Both the position numbers and the translations under genes were made by a program. Source: Lineolata rhizophorae (taxonomy: Eukaryota; Ascomycota; Dothideomycetes; Lineolatales; Lineolataceae). From it: 64,000 nt of DNA. The stretch lies in contig MU001684.1 in NCBI GenBank assembly GCA_010093515.1, positions 439,922 through 503,921 on the forward strand, written 5' to 3'. The notes under the pieces were generated by a model. That model was not told where the DNA came from. It was given only the letters and a program-made list of their open reading frames with translations, and did no database searches. The first letter of the stretch is position 1; every line of letters begins with the position of its first letter. Positions 11,634 to 25,103 of this stretch are shown here, in pieces.

Positions 11634-13352
11634 AGTGCAGGCTGGTGCGGCGGCGGTGGTGGTGGAGAGGTGGAGAGCAGTCGTGTGGGCGAGGCATGTG
11701 GCAATTGCTCTCGCCCACGGACGTTGAACGTTGAACTCCAGTAGTTCAAGCGTCCTAGCTACCGCCAGGCCGCCACTGCGGCGGGCAGGCGTGGGTTGGG
11801 AATGAAGGCCGGGTGCCGAGTGGAGTGTGAGCTGGCCGGCTGCGGCGGGGTAAATGGGTGGTCGAGTTTAAAAGCGCAGGTCGCGTGGAGGGCTTTGGTT
11901 GCGGAAGCTAAGCAGCTGCGCGGCTTGGCGGAGCTGGACAGCTAGCTGCAGCAGCGGATTGGCCGGCTCGGCGGGCGGTTGTGTTGGATTGCGGCGATAG
12001 GTGGCGGCGGAGACGGACGGGCGGGAGCGAGCGAGAGCGGGTGAACGAGCGACGCCGATTTATCTGTCGCGTTCCGGGTTCCCGCCCTTGTTTTCTTTGG
12101 CGGGGGCGTTGGCTAGAACGCTGGGCAGCTGAGGTCACGACTGAAGAAAGGAAGCCCGGCGGCTAGCTGCGCTCCGGCCCGGCCGCGGGTATGAGTAAGA
12201 AGTTGTAAGTGTTGTACGGAGCTGCCGCCGTCGTGGAATGCGTAGCCAGGCCCGGGCCGAGTCCAGGGCCAGGGCAGGGCGGGTGGGAGCTGTCTCACGA
12301 TCTCACGCACGGCAGGGGAGCTTGCTGGTTCTGCTGTACCGGGGGACTAGAAAACGAATGCGCGGGCAAGGAAACGAGCGTGCTCGGGTAAGTCTGAGGC
12401 GATGCAAGAGAGGCGGGCGGGCAGCCAAGCGTCCGGCCGATCGCAGCGCGCAGGATGATGAGCGGGTGCGGCTGCGAGCTTGGCTTGGGGCCGGGGAAGC
12501 AGGCACTCGAGGCCGCCGGCCGCGCTCCTCGTCAGTCGTGTGCCCGCCTCGAGAGACAGGCCTGGCAGAGAGCAACACCCGAGCGGCATGGAGCACTATG
12601 CTGTGCATGTGCTGAGATCGTACCGTTAAGAAAGCGGTCGGCCATGGCCGACGGGAAATACCTGGGCAAGGCCTCTCCCTTTCTGAGCGCGAAACGGGCG
12701 GATCCAACCTCGAATGGCAGCAAGGCCTTGCCGCCGCCGCACAGGCAAAATCGAGTCACAAGGACGCGGCCTGGCACTGCGGACGCAAGCCCTGGCCGCC
12801 GCGTGCCCACGTTCGGAGCGGCGGGTTTGTCTGCGCCGCCCGTTTCTCATTTGCGCAGGTCTGCAGTCCAGACCTGAGGGCCTGACAGGCACAAACGCTC
12901 TTCCTCCTGTCCTTTTTTATTTCAGACAACCCGACCGCAGTCTGGGAGGAAGAATGCATTCTGGTGCCCGCACGGATGTGTAATCTCCAGGAGAAAGATG
13001 GACCTCCAGAGCCAAATAAAAATCAGTTTATCTTGACTGAATAATAATCGAGCGTACTGCGTGCAGCCTTGGCCCTGCGCCAGCTTCTGATGCCAGCCGC
13101 CGCACGGCCGGTCGAGCTGCGGGCATACCTTCCGCGGGCGGCAAGTCCACCCACCGGCCCAGTCAGCCGTCTTGGCAACCGACATCGACCCTCCACCACC
13201 GAGAGAGAGAGGGAAAAAAAAAAAAGCATCCCCGCCGCCTCAGCGAATTCCAACCCAGACACACACCGCAACACCTCGCGTCGCAACCAATCACCCGGCT
13301 CCCCTCCTAGCCAGCAGCACAGCATCGCGAGACCGCCCGGCCGCAAAGCACC
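11634..13352. promoter_or_regulatory. Divergent intergenic region (Atos-like / FYV7-like)
   Basis: 1.7 kb between two divergently transcribed starts, therefore containing both promoters and 5' leaders. It is GC-rich throughout with many short overlapping open frames on both strands but no recognisable domain or splice-linked exon set. A purine-rich GAGAGAGAG plus poly-A stretch at 13200-13227 lies about 130 bases upstream of the FYV7-like start. Confidence 0.6.
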
Positions 13353-14097
13353 ATGACCGCCGCGAAGCACCCTCGCGACGACGCCGCACCCGGCGACGGC
13401 GGCCCTCCCGCCACCCGCGTTCCCGACGCGCCGCGCCGGGCGAAGAAGCAGAAGCGCGCGGCGGCGCCTCGCAAGCGCAAGGGCTTTTCAGTCGGGCCGG
13501 CGCACCTGCCCGACGGGCCGTACAGGCGCAAAGGTAGGGACGCGACGCCCCCGACAGCGCGGCCGCCTCGCTTTTGCTAACGGCCGCGCAGCCCGCAAGA
13601 TCAAGCGCGGCCTCGTCGAGAAGGCCCGGGCGAAGAGGGACTACGCGAAGCTGAAGCGGCGCGAGCGCGACGGGCGCGACGGCCGGCGAGACCAGCCCGC
13701 CGCCGACGCCGACGCCGACGCCGCGTCCGCTCCCCCCGTCCACCCGTCCCGCCGCGCGCTTCTCAGCCCCGCCTCGCGCTCCTCCCCGGCGCAGGGCCCG
13801 CGCCGCGGCCGCGCGGCGCCGCGGCGCACGGCGGACCCGTTCGCCGCGGAGCGGGCCCGCGGCGCGGCGCGGCGCGACGAGGCGGAGGAGCGGCGGCGCG
13901 AGCGCGAGGGGGCGGCGCGGGAGCGGGAGCGGAGGAGGGAGGAGAGGGCGCGGGCGAGGAGGGCGATGGCGGGGGCGAGGAGGGAGGGGGCGTNNNNNNN
14001 NNNNNNNNNNNNNNNNNNGGGGAGGAAGTTGGGGAGGGAGAGCGGGGTGCTTTTGGAGAGGGTGAGGAGGATGGTTGCGGAGGAAGGGGGTGGATGA
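13353..14097 (+). CDS. FYV7: FYV7-type rRNA-processing protein
   Basis: Exons 13353-13533 and 13592-14097; the 58-nt intron ends TTTTGCTAAC...GCAG with a perfect branch site. About 228 residues, of which roughly eight are unknown because of a run of N. The family signature is clear: GFSVGPAHLPDGPYRRK at about residues 44-60, across the splice junction into ARKIKRGLVEKARAKRDYAK, and a C-terminal block GRKLGRESGVLLERVRRMV. Fungal FYV7 homologues are small, highly basic nucleolar proteins needed for pre-18S rRNA processing. The central part is Arg/Ala/Glu-rich and probably helical. The frame is the same on both sides of the N gap, so the recorded gap length is compatible with the real sequence. 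It converges on MCM3 with about 450 bases between stops. Confidence 0.85.
13994..14018. other. Assembly gap (25 N) inside FYV7-like coding sequence
   Basis: Twenty-five undetermined bases inside a strongly purine-rich, G-rich stretch. The flanking exon stays in one reading frame if the length is taken as given. Confidence 0.99.
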
Positions 14098-14553
14098 TGA
14101 GGGGGGGAGAGGATGTGGAGGGTAGAATGGCTGGTTTGGTGTGGGTTTGCTTGGCGCTTGCAGGTGGGTTTGGGGATGTACCTAGATGGAGCCGTCCGCG
14201 GCGATTCCCCGGGTCAAGAGGTACCAAGGTACACGAATATGAGATTCACCAAGAATACATCCAAGGTGGCCACCTGGTTCCGAGCCTAGGAGTTCCTGCG
14301 CATGAACGTACAGTACTTGAGTTTACTAGCACAAAGGCGGAATCTATCGATCATCTGGAAGCTTCCAAGCAACAAGGCATGACCTAGGAAAGAACACGAA
14401 ATCCGAGGCATACCCAGCACACCAACGCCATCTCATGCCACTCCACCAGCAGGTCCCTTACACCTATCCATGGTCAATTATCCTTGTACCCAACCACAAG
14501 GATTGCCCATCCCGTACACCTTCCCCATAAAGAGCCATCCATCTGAGCCGAGC
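14098..14553. other. Convergent intergenic region (FYV7-like / MCM3)
   Basis: Holds the two 3' UTRs. No open frame with coding character is seen. Confidence 0.6.
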
Positions 14554-17736
<3,183 letters not shown>

Positions 17737-18221
17737 GATCGTCTGTGCACGTTTGTGCGCTGACCGAATGAATCAATCTGAGGACCGAGTAGAGGAAAAG
17801 AACGTAGGAAGGAAGCAGGAGTGAGCGAATGTATCTGAGAATGCGGGCGTAGTAGGGAAAGAGTGGTGCTGCGGCAAAGAGAAAGGTAGGGGCGCGGAGG
17901 TTACTGGTTTGGGGGGTTGCTAGTCGCGGCGCTAAGCTGGCGCTAGCCGAAGACGCGTCGACGCGGACGCGACAGCGCGTCACGCGTCGTAAATTGATCT
18001 TTTTTGGTAGACACCAACCTACATTTCTTCGAACTTGGGTCTCCACTCCACAGCCTTTTCCCGATCTCTCTACGTGCGCATTTGGACCCGAAGCCTAATA
18101 AGAAATCAGCGTAAGAAGGCTCCAAGAACGTACCGGCGATAATCTGCATAGCCGTACCTCTATTTCTTTCTTACCAACAGAGGCGCCATTTCTCAACGTA
18201 CTCTGCTCCATATGCATCGAA
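17737..18221. promoter_or_regulatory. Shared divergent promoter region, MCM3 / F-box gene
   Basis: 485 bases between two start codons pointing away from each other. It contains palindromic ACGCGTCG and ACGCGT-type words at about 17950-17990 (GACGCGTCGACGCGGACGC, CACGCGTCG). ACGCGT is the MCB/MluI cell-cycle box bound by MBF-type factors at G1/S genes in yeasts, which would suit MCM3; that assignment is inference. Confidence 0.55.
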
Positions 18222-20162
18222 ATGGCGACTATACTAACAAGCCTTCCGCTTGACGTCCTATCGATAATCCTGGACAACTGCATCTACGTAGACTATCTCA
18301 ACCTGTCTCTGACATGCAGAAGCATCGCCGAAGTCACGAGGCCTTATCGCTTCAGGTCGATATTCATTTCTGGAAGGACTCACTACGAGCTTATCGGACC
18401 CGCGAAGCGTTTCATCTTTGCCTTGGGCCGCGAACCACGTCTGGCTTCATATGTACAGCATGCTACGATCAGCTGCGATGGTTCTATAACTGATCTTGAG
18501 GCCCGGAATTCTGCGTCCCTCTGCTTGCTCCGCCTACCTTCAGAGAGCATCGGGCGATTTTTCGAGGAGAATAGGGGCTCTCAAGGCTGCGACCTGATCC
18601 AGCCATGTGTCAAGCGCCTGGCTTTTCACAGGGAAGCACAGTGCTCACTCGAGAGCCTTCTTCTGCTCCTTAGGCTACTTCCTCAACTGAGAACATTGCG
18701 CCTGGCGCTCTCTCGCCGAGTTTACATGCACTGTTGTGATAGGCGCCAAGCTGAACCAGAAGAATCTCGGCTTAGGAGGCTGCTGATCGAGGATAGTATC
18801 AAGAATGAGCAATGGTGGGATAGAGACACAAGCATGCGGGGCTATGAGGCCTTCGTTTTCGAGATTGCGTTGCGGGAAATTCACACGGAGCCTTTTCGAG
18901 ATTGTTTAATGCCTTCTGGCCCAACATGGACAACGGGACCCAACCCGGATCCTGGCATTTCACGACATCTGTGGCACATCGATGTTGCCGCGAACGGGAA
19001 TAAACTACGATATCCCATCTTTGACACACTCTTGCCACAAGACCGTGCAGGATTCTACCTCCCGTTCATGCCGATCACAGTCCGCAGTATTAGTTGTGAT
19101 ATTCGAGATGTCAGGAGGCTTATACAATATGGAAGGAAGCTACCGAAATCACTCCCCAATCTCGAGTCATTGCGCCTTCAAATAACTGCCTTTGCAGATG
19201 AAGAAATCCCTATGGACCTGGCTTGGATGACGTTTGGGACAAACGAGAGTATGTACGACCCAGATCCCAGAGATGACGACCGAAGAATCATAGAGCATGG
19301 ACATGCGACACGAACGCGGTTCATGAACCTCAAGACGCTTCAACTTCGCATTATAGTCGATGAGCATGATGTTGACTTCCCTAGCGAGACGTACGAGCGT
19401 TTCGATGGAAGTCGTAATTTGTCTATCCCCTACAAGCAATACTTTTTTGATGACACCCTTGTAGATCTATGTGGAATTCTTTGTACTACCCTAAAGCTAA
19501 CCATAGCCTTCTTGCCCCCTGACCGCGAACGCATCCGCGTAACAGATGTCACCGAAATTAGCCCCTTACTGACAACACCGACCTTGGTTACAATGTTCCT
19601 CGATTGGGACACTGCCATGTGGCTACCTAAGACAGGCATTCCACCGAAACTGTCCGAGCTGCACATCATCGACAAGCCACTTAGCTGGGATGACGAGGTC
19701 CTTTTCGACGAAGATGAAGCTCGTTTGCTGCGGGGTATGGTCACGCCGGATGTTGTCAACACCATGTGCGACAGATATGGCAATGAATCTGAATTGTGGC
19801 CGCCCAACCCGGACTTCCTGCCTCCCGATGAATTCGCATCCCAAACCCACAGGCTCCTGGGGCTTATCCGATGGCTGGCCGCTAGGCCGTCCCAAAACCA
19901 AACTGTCAAGGTTCTCTACCTACACTTCTCACATTCCAAGCGGGGTCTCAGGGGACTGCTAGCCGTTGTGGCCGAGGCCTGCGCGAGGGCCCACCTCCTC
20001 TTCAAGGCCAAGTTCGAGCCACTGCGCCCGGGGCCGGGACACAGATTCGCATCTACCCTGACGGTCTACGATCCGGCGTGGGGAATACGGGCCATTAACC
20101 GGAAGCCCGAGTATGAGGATGTCGAGTGGGAATCATTCTTGCTCGCAGATCAGCAGGATTAA
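18222..20162 (+). CDS. F-box domain protein
   Basis: Single exon of 646 residues. The N-terminus carries an F-box (about residues 4-45: LTSLPLDVLSIILDNC, then LNLSLTCRSIAEVTRPYRFR), the SKP1-binding module of SCF ubiquitin ligases. The remainder has scattered leucine-rich stretches (LLLLLRLLPQLRTLRLALSR, LPNLESLRLQITAF, LKTLQLRIIV) consistent with irregular leucine-rich repeats of the kind found in the large fungal F-box family, whose targets are mostly unknown. Codon use is less GC-biased than in the neighbouring housekeeping genes, in keeping with a weakly expressed or faster-evolving gene. No signal peptide or membrane segment is seen. The substrate cannot be predicted. Confidence 0.88.
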   Translation: MATILTSLPLDVLSIILDNCIYVDYLNLSLTCRSIAEVTRPYRFRSIFISGRTHYELIGPAKRFIFALGREPRLASYVQHATISCDGSITDLEARNSASLCLLRLPSESIGRFFEENRGSQGCDLIQPCVKRLAFHREAQCSLESLLLLLRLLPQLRTLRLALSRRVYMHCCDRRQAEPEESRLRRLLIEDSIKNEQWWDRDTSMRGYEAFVFEIALREIHTEPFRDCLMPSGPTWTTGPNPDPGISRHLWHIDVAANGNKLRYPIFDTLLPQDRAGFYLPFMPITVRSISCDIRDVRRLIQYGRKLPKSLPNLESLRLQITAFADEEIPMDLAWMTFGTNESMYDPDPRDDDRRIIEHGHATRTRFMNLKTLQLRIIVDEHDVDFPSETYERFDGSRNLSIPYKQYFFDDTLVDLCGILCTTLKLTIAFLPPDRERIRVTDVTEISPLLTTPTLVTMFLDWDTAMWLPKTGIPPKLSELHIIDKPLSWDDEVLFDEDEARLLRGMVTPDVVNTMCDRYGNESELWPPNPDFLPPDEFASQTHRLLGLIRWLAARPSQNQTVKVLYLHFSHSKRGLRGLLAVVAEACARAHLLFKAKFEPLRPGPGHRFASTLTVYDPAWGIRAINRKPEYEDVEWESFLLADQQD

Positions 20163-20879
20163 GACTTCGATCTCGGCAAAGAAATGGTGTCCGGTACCAA
20201 GGCCGTCTGGGTTACGAGATACCCGCCTCTTCAGTGGCAATCTCGACCGTCCGCTCGAATGACCGCCGTTCACTCCAACAGTGATACGTGGCCACGAGAC
20301 CTAAACTGCATGTTGTATTCCCGCGGCACCCAACAACGGTTGAATCTCTTTGGGCGACCTGGCAAAAGTGCGCATCTCTCAAAGGCAGCAAGCTCACAAG
20401 GAGAATGGCTCAACGAAAGTCTCTGTCAGTCATTCGGCTAGTTTTCATTGGCCATAAACGGGCGAATGTCTATTTGAACCAGTGCTCTTTTTTCTTTCTT
20501 TCCTTTCTTTTTTTCTTTTAGAGTCAAAAAGCTTCAGGCGTAGGGGTCGACAAGGAACTTAAGATGGTCGGTGGTGTTTGGACCATTCACAAGCTCAACC
20601 CCCTTCATAATTTCTCAAGTTGGCCGTCAAAAGTTCATAGCCACCACTTTCAGGCTGCAGTAGGCTCAATTGTCCACTTCCAAATACACAACAGCAATCC
20701 CAATTATTATATGCGACCTAATCCGGATATCCAATGTGCCCTGAAATAATACCATCAAATCCAACCATATCTACCAGATATATTCCCAGCTCCCCACAAA
20801 AAGAAAAAAAAAAAAGAGAGAAAATCTCCCAATTTTTCCCCCTAAGGAAAACGACGCCAAACCAAAAACCAGATCCCAC
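20163..20879. other. Convergent intergenic region with pyrimidine tract
   Basis: 3' flanks of the F-box gene and of the leftward gene. It contains a T/C-rich tract at about 20487-20520 on the plus strand and an A-rich tract at 20800-20830. No gene is seen. Confidence 0.6.
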
Positions 20880-22628
20880 CTACCTCCTCACCCACCCCAC
20901 CGCGCCCATCCAGAGACAATACCCAAACACCCACACGGCGACGCCGTACAGCGTCGCCGCGGCGCCCCACATGGCGAACTGCAGCACCGCCATGCCCCAC
21001 CACCGGTACCCGCCAAGCCCACGCTCGTCGCTCTGCCGATAGCTACGTCCAACAACCCCGCTACTCTTCCTCCTCCTCAGCCTCCTCCTCTCGGGCGGGA
21101 CAGCCAGCCTAAACTTGACCGCCGCATCATCCTCCCGCCGCAACTCTTCCGACTTACCGTTTCTAGCATCATCCTCGTCCCCATCCCCAACCCCATCATC
21201 ACTCACGCTATCAACCCCGTCCGCAACCGCATACCCCCCCGTCCAAATACCCAACCCTTCCTCCCCCTCACCAGCCCCGAAAACATCTCCGGCCAGTCAT
21301 TCCCCCGCCACCACCGCCGGACTCGCCCCCTCGCCCTTCCTCCTCAACTTCCTCGGATGCGGATTCCGCCTCGCCGAGCTCCCCGGCGTCCGAGGCGACC
21401 CCGCGCCCGCCTCGCCCTCCGCCAGCGCCGCCGCCCTCTTCCCCGGCGTCCTCGGCCCCTGCGGCGCCACCTCGCCCTTGGCGCGGCTCGCAGCACCAGC
21501 ACTACCACCACCATCACCACCGCCACCATCACCGCCCCCGCCCCCGCCCCACCCCGCCCCATTCACCGCCGCCTCCCCCGCCATCGTCCGCCGCCTCGCC
21601 ATCCGCACCGTCCGCGCCGTCGCCGCCGCCGCCGCCGGCACCGCCATGGCGCTCACGCTGCGCCTCTGCCCGCGCGGCGCGGGCGTCGGGCTCGACGGGC
21701 CGTCCGGGCCGGCCTCGGGCAGCTGCCGGGCCAGCGGGCCGAGGGGCGCCGGGGATGCCGGCGCCGGGGCGAGCTGGCGCTGGCGCGCGGACGAGGCCAG
21801 GCCCGGGCCGGCGACGGACAGGGGCGCCGGGGACTGCGATGGCTCGCCGTCGTCCTCGCCGGCGCCGTTGCCGTTGCGGTCGGGCTCCTCGGCGGGTTCC
21901 TCGAGTATGGGCTCGGACGCGCCGACTCGCGGGTCGGACTCGGCGCCGAGTTCGGCGGCGCCGTCGCCGTTGCCTTCGCCTCCGCCAGGCGCTTTGTCCT
22001 TGGCGGCGTGCTCCGCGGCGGGCGACTCGTCCCCGCCCTTGAACGGCGTGGTACCCGCCGTGCTGGTCTCCGGGCTGAGAATGCGTCGCGTGGTCGCGAA
22101 CGAGGACTGCGATGCCGAAGGCGACACCGAGGACGAGGATGAGGGTGGCGCGAGCGCTGGCGACGGTTGCACTTCAGCGGGAGCGGCTTCGGCAGGGGAA
22201 GCTTCGGCGGAGCCCGCACCCGCGCCCGTGGCAGCGGACTCATCGTGCTGCTGCTGTTGTTGATCGGCATCGTTGGCAGGGTGCCGATCGGCGGGATCCG
22301 CGTCCGCAGTGGCGGGCTCGTTCGCCGGGGTTGGATCAGGCTCCTGGCCCTTCGCGGCGAGGCCTCGCGGGGCCTCTTTCGGTTGGTCGGCAAATGAGGG
22401 CGGCGACGGGGGGGGCGAAGGCGGTCCCGAAGGGCCTTGTTGAGCCTGGTTCGCGGCCTGCTGGCCCTGCTGTTTATGCTGCAGCTGGGGCGGCTGAGAA
22501 GCGGGGCTGGGATTCGTCGCCGCGGTCGCGGCCACGGGCGTGGCCGTATTGATCGACGAGTTCGGGGACGGTGTGGCGTTGGTATTTGTCGGCGGCTGGT
22601 CATTTGGTTGCGAGGGTTCCAGCGTCAT
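20880..22628 (-). CDS. Unrecognised Pro/Ser/Ala-rich protein with hydrophobic C-terminus, interrupted by an in-frame TGA
   Basis: I do not recognise a family. The frame from ATG at 22628 (MTLEPSQPNDQ) runs about 440 codons to TGA at 21297-21299, then stays open in the same frame for about 139 codons to TAG at 20880. The open frame also extends upstream of 22628 without an ATG back to a TAA near 22775, so an upstream exon is possible. The first part is disordered: Pro, Ser, Ala, Gln and acidic runs. After the TGA comes an acidic stretch, a basic patch (ERRRLRRRKSS) and one or two hydrophobic segments (GMAVLQFAMWGAAATLYGVA, VWVFGYCLWMGAVGWV) suggesting a C-terminal membrane anchor. Either a small intron removes the TGA, or there is a sequencing error, true truncation or read-through. 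I found no convincing donor/acceptor pair. Both boundaries are uncertain. Confidence 0.5.
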
Positions 22629-23018
22629 TGGCGGCGGAGGCTCAGGCACGGGCGCGGGCGACGTGGCCGCCGTGGCCTTTTCGGCGCGGGATCGGCGGAG
22701 CGGGGTCGGGGCCAGGGCTTGTTGTTGGTGGTGGAGGTGCTGATTGTTGCGAGCTAGGACACCGTTGCCGGTCCGTTACTATCAGAATTCTCTAAAGCAG
22801 CGGGCGCAGCGGGAAGAGTTTGGATCAACCTTAACAGGGATTTCCAGAAAAACAGATAAACTGCAGAGAAAACACTGGAACAAAAAAAAAAAAAAAAAGC
22901 AAAGGTAAACAGAGATCTTCCAAGCACCTCCTCCATTACAATTTCAATTCTCCAAACCGCAGAAAATCAATCTACGAAAAGCAAAATAGGAAGGGGGTAT
23001 ATCAATCAACAGGACGCG
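22629..23018. other. Intergenic region with a 17-nt poly-A tract
   Basis: Separates two leftward genes: 5' side of the Pro/Ser/Ala-rich gene and 3' side of the BTB gene. Contains A17 at about 22882-22898. A small open frame at 22754-22936 (-) is rich in Phe because of that tract and is not convincing. Confidence 0.6.
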
Positions 23019-24336
23019 CTACACACCTTCCCAAACCGCTTTTCCTTTTCCCTTCCCTGCCGCCTTGACCCCGCCACCGCTTCCCACCGCCACATTTCCC
23101 GAACAATCCGGGCCCTCGGAATGATCGTGAAACTCGCACCCACCCCCTTCCGTGGGATCCGTCAACAGCTTCCCGCCCACGCCGTCCCTGATGGCATTCA
23201 CGACCTCTACCGCAAACCCCTCCGCTTGCTCGAACGCCCTCTCATAGTCCGCGGCATCCCTGTCCTCCTCGGGTGCCATGATCTGCCGGGCGGCGATGCG
23301 AGCCATGAGGCGTCTGAAGGGCGAGCCCGGCGGCGCGATGATGACGATATCGGCGATTTCGTCGGCGTCGGGGACAAGTTGGGATTGCTGTAGCGCCAGG
23401 CGGTACTGGTCCATGGCGGCATTCATGAGGGACGGGATGTGCAGGCGCTCGCAGAGGATGTACAGGGCGTGGCTGGCGACGGCGTGGTCGTACTTGCGGT
23501 CGAGGGGGAGTGTGCTCACGTCGGTGAGCTTGCCTTGGTAGAGCCATTGAACGAAGAGCTCGAAGCCCGCCGGGGAGTCGGCGGGGAGGTCCAGACGGTT
23601 TGGATTAGGTGTGGCATCGGTAGTGGTAGTGGTGTGGGCGGGAGGAGTCTTGAGCACGGTGGGGCTCGGCACATCGTCCTCGTCGTCGCCGTCATACTCT
23701 GGTTTGCTGGTCGGATTGATTATATTCTCATCGTCGGATTCGGGCAGCTCGGCGGCGAGCCAGTCGGAGTGGCGGCGCAGGAGGTTGCGGTGGACGGCCC
23801 AGTGGCGCTTCAGGGGGCCGACATAGACGTCGACGACCGGGCCGGAGACCAGCCTTGAGTCGGATTAGTATGCGCTTGCACAGGTGGCGGGCACAGACGC
23901 GCAGCTGAGATTGGTGTTGCAGCAAGCAGGAAGTGATTGGAGTGGCATTTGAACGGCATGTGCAGTCGATTGGTGGGCCATGCGCGGAACAGAGAAAGAA
24001 CAACCCCAAAACATAGCAATGCGACTGAGAGGGAAGGAGCAACTTTGTCAAAGGACAGGCGAGGAAGGGGCGGACGGGGGCACGGAGGACAGGCAGCAAC
24101 AGAAGGCACGGCTCCAAGCAGGGAAAGAGCGAAGCGCACGCGGCGGTTCGCCTCGAGAAGCGGACGTACATGGCGAAGTCGGCGGGCCCAATGTCGGCGA
24201 TGCTCACGCTGCCGCTCTCGGAGGAGGCAGACTCCATGCGAAGGCGGCGTGCGGCGTGGTTGGGGTAGGCAAAGTCGCGGATGTAGACTAGCTTGTCCTG
24301 CCAGTGGCCCATGCGGAGCTGCAGTAGGTGGTGCAT
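23019..24336 (-). CDS. BTB (POZ) domain protein
   Basis: Exon 1 is 24170-24336, exon 2 is 23019-23853, with an intron of 316 nt (GTACGT donor). The join restores ADFAMLVSGPVVDVYVG, about 333 residues in all. The segment VDVYVGPLKRHWAVHRNLLR followed by a helical region, FELFVQWLYQGKL and DHAVASHALYILCERLHIPS is the usual layout of short fungal BTB proteins, which homo-oligomerise and often serve as adaptors for CUL3 ubiquitin ligases. An acidic insert (PESDDENI to DGDDEDD) interrupts the domain. The C-terminus is Gly/Lys-rich. The start could instead be MGHWQDK or MESASSESG further downstream. The long intron may hide another small exon. Divergent from CTF18. Confidence 0.78.
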
Positions 24337-25103
24337 GCAAGCGCGGCCTGGGGCAGGGCGGCGCGCATCTCGCGACGGAGAGGAGCGCGCCCGTGATGCG
24401 ACAGCTGCTGCGAGGTTCTTATAGAGCCCGCAGTGGTGGCGGCGGCGACGGCAGGGTTGCGATGAGGGCTCGTAGCTCTGCGGGACGAGATTGCGACGGC
24501 GCCGGGGCTGGTGGTGTGGGTGGCGTGGAGGTGGTGGCTGGCCCGGCGCAAAAACCTGGCGCGGGCGGGTGGCTGGTGGGACCGTGCGGTTGCGGGGAGC
24601 GGCGGACGGCCAGCTGCCAGGGCAGCAGGGCACACAGACTCCAGATCGACCCGGCCTCCGATCGCAGCGCGCCGACGAATTATGCCGCTGGCGAGGGCTC
24701 AATGGCTAAAACGAGCGCCGGCGGGCGAATCGAAAGCGCCTTTCCGGCAGCTAAGGCAGTTAATAATCCGCTTATTCCGGTGTCTCGCCGCGACCTGCTG
24801 CCGCTTTGGCGGTGGTGCGGTCGCTCCGCGCCATTCCGTCGGTGTGACGTATGCGACCCTGCGCGCAGTAGCTCGGTCGCGCCTGTCGTGCGCTGCGACG
24901 TGGGGCAAGTCCAGCCGGCATAGCGCTTTCCCCTTTCGGCACTAGGTGTTTCCGCGACGCGCCGCGACGCGCCTACGCGCACCCGACGCGGCACCTCCAG
25001 ACACCCTATCCGTAACCCGAACCACCACGCCTCCTCCACTCGCCTGTCACCGCACATCGATACCCTGAATACCGCGTACGACCGACAATGCCACGCCGCA
25101 TCA
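24337..25103. promoter_or_regulatory. Divergent promoter region, BTB gene / CTF18
   Basis: 767 bases between opposed start codons, GC-rich. It contains GACGCGCCGCGACGCGCC at about 24957, only loosely similar to an MCB-type element, about 150 bases upstream of CTF18. No separate gene is seen. Confidence 0.5.

Noticed and set aside
22754-22936. Small minus-strand frame that could be an upstream exon of the Pro/Ser/Ala-rich gene
   Set aside because: Its Phe run comes from the A17 tract and no good donor links it to the downstream frame.
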